From NCBI RefSeq assembly GCF_019097595.1, contig NC_080720.1, positions 30,642,852-30,706,851 on the forward strand: 64,000 nucleotides of DNA, in the 5' to 3' direction. A model generated the notes under the pieces. It saw nothing but the letters and a program-made list of their open reading frames with translations. It was not told the origin of the DNA and ran no database searches. A program made the position numbers and the translations under genes. Below are positions 62,771-64,000 of this stretch, piece by piece (the first letter of the stretch is position 1; each line of letters starts with the position of its first letter). Origin of the DNA: Hemibagrus wyckioides (lineage: Eukaryota; Chordata; Actinopteri; Siluriformes; Bagridae).

Positions 62771-64000
62771 GTTCCACTGTATAGAAAATGTTCTATAGTA
62801 AGTATTTAATTCTTCATTACAAACTTCCAACAAAATGCCTGAGTTTTACACTACACTATTTGGCCAAATCTATGTGGACACACTAGAACTTCCAAATCTC
62901 TCTATTCTGTTATAATAAACTCTACTTTTACAGAATGGCGCAAATTTAAAAAAAAAACCCAAAATTGCATATCTAACCAATCAGAGATTGGAGCTAAACC
63001 TGCTTTTGGCTACTTAATTGTTACAGAATGCGAAATGGACACATCACTTTTTCCTGGAGAAGCAGAGTTTGTTAAAGCTTCTTCCTACGTGACATGTTGT
63101 GAATTATCAATGACATCAGGATTGTTCCATTGAGAAAAATGTCAGTGGTGTTATTTCTTCCTTATACACTAAAGTTTGTAAATGTCCAGCAGCATAAAAT
63201 TCCTTCAAAACTCCAGATGATTGAGTCTAGTTTGGAATGAATGTAAAAAGTTCAAAGGTTGTGTCTGGACCAAAACCACATACTCTGACCACACAGCCAT
63301 TTTGTACATCTTATTTCTGTCCCTGACTTTTTTTTTTTTTTAAACCAAGTTTCCTTATCAGAGACTGGAGCAGGTAAGTAAAAATGAAAAATCTATACAA
63401 ACGCTCTCCTTTCAGAACTAAGGTCTTTAGTCCTTTAGGACTCATGAGCTGCCTTCCGCTTAATAACCTACAGAAACGGGGTGAAGACCCCTGCTTTGTA
63501 GCGACCGGCATATTATCTTAAGTTATCAGGCTGCTTCTGCTGTACCTCTCTCTTCTTAGAAACCGACAAATTCCTTCTGTCTCGTTTACCTGCTGTTCTC
63601 CTCTGCCAGCTGTTGCCTCTTCTTTCTTACTAACTCCACAGTCCACGTTGCTGCTACAGGTTTCTGGGATCGACTGGTCGAGCAAATCCTACCCTGCCAA
63701 GGTAAAACTGCAGCCACCGATGCTTTGCTATGTGTATGATAATCGTTTGCATGATGAAGCGGCAATGCTAGTAACATTAAATCAAACCTACACTGGGTTG
63801 TACCCTATCTATCTAGAGGAAGGGTCACATTCGATGTGAAGCAGAATTACTGACGTTGTTTAATTCTGCCTGAACCACAACATCCCAATCATTAACAGAC
63901 TAGATATCATAATTTTTATCCATTTATAGTTACAATACGTGGAATTAACACTTCATATTAAACGTGTGAAATCCGTCAGAGCTGCTGGAATAGGAAATTA

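Larger units (their letters stand above)
58601..64000. other. Region upstream of mbd5 with transposon debris
   Basis: No exon is recognised. Contents are family B Tc1-like pieces in opposite orientations (60180-60390 and 60395-60660), a foldback relative (61905-62050), a LINE split by a SINE (62090-62770), and unassigned AT-rich DNA. Noncoding mbd5 5' exons could lie here but cannot be seen from sequence. Confidence 0.5.

Overview
The window is vertebrate nuclear DNA. It has multi-exon genes with GT-AG introns, long AT-rich introns, abundant Tc1/mariner relics, tRNA-derived SINEs and microsatellites. Gene content, intron lengths and repeat types point to a ray-finned fish; an otophysan such as a catfish is my guess, not shown. 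Five protein-coding genes can be reconstructed from the sequence, four of them complete from start to stop codon.

Layout: (1) 1-1366, minus: the 5' part of an intronless sowahc gene (SOWAH domain plus ankyrin repeats), cut by the window edge. (2) 2132-10241, plus: septin 10 (10 exons, 429 aa), head-to-head with sowahc. (3) 13580-21737, minus: lypd6 (4 coding exons, 169 aa, Ly6/uPAR domain), tail-to-tail with sept10. Its last intron is almost entirely a 5.9-kb minisatellite, and its last exon and 3' flank contain a second repeat array. (4) 27375-38539, minus: kinesin-1 heavy chain, best match kif5c (25 exons, 932 aa). (5) 43839-58314, minus: mbd5 (9 coding exons, 1440 aa; MBD plus PWWP-like domain). 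The stretch 58315-64000 is upstream of mbd5 and holds mostly transposon debris.

From memory of human gene order, mbd5, kif5c and lypd6 lie together on 2q23, whereas septin 10 and sowahc lie on 2q13, so this window joins two blocks that are apart in human. EPC2, which sits between MBD5 and KIF5C in human, is not visible here. The genes do not form an operon or pathway; they act in the septin cytoskeleton, microtubule transport, Wnt/nicotinic-receptor-linked Ly6 signalling and chromatin.

The most unusual structure is in lypd6. Its intron 3 is about 99% an 18/21-bp minisatellite whose sense strand has no stop codon in any frame and almost no AG dinucleotide, so it offers almost no cryptic 3' splice sites. 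Retention of that intron would fuse the Ly6 fragment in frame to about 1,980 repeat-coded residues. The lypd6 stop codon and hydrophobic C-terminus lie inside one copy of a second tandem repeat. Other notable points are three tandem 79-bp units each with a CTCF-like core between kif5c and mbd5, a GC-AG intron in kif5c, a kif5c intron minisatellite made of repeated 5' splice-site-like sequence, and several foldback inverted repeats.
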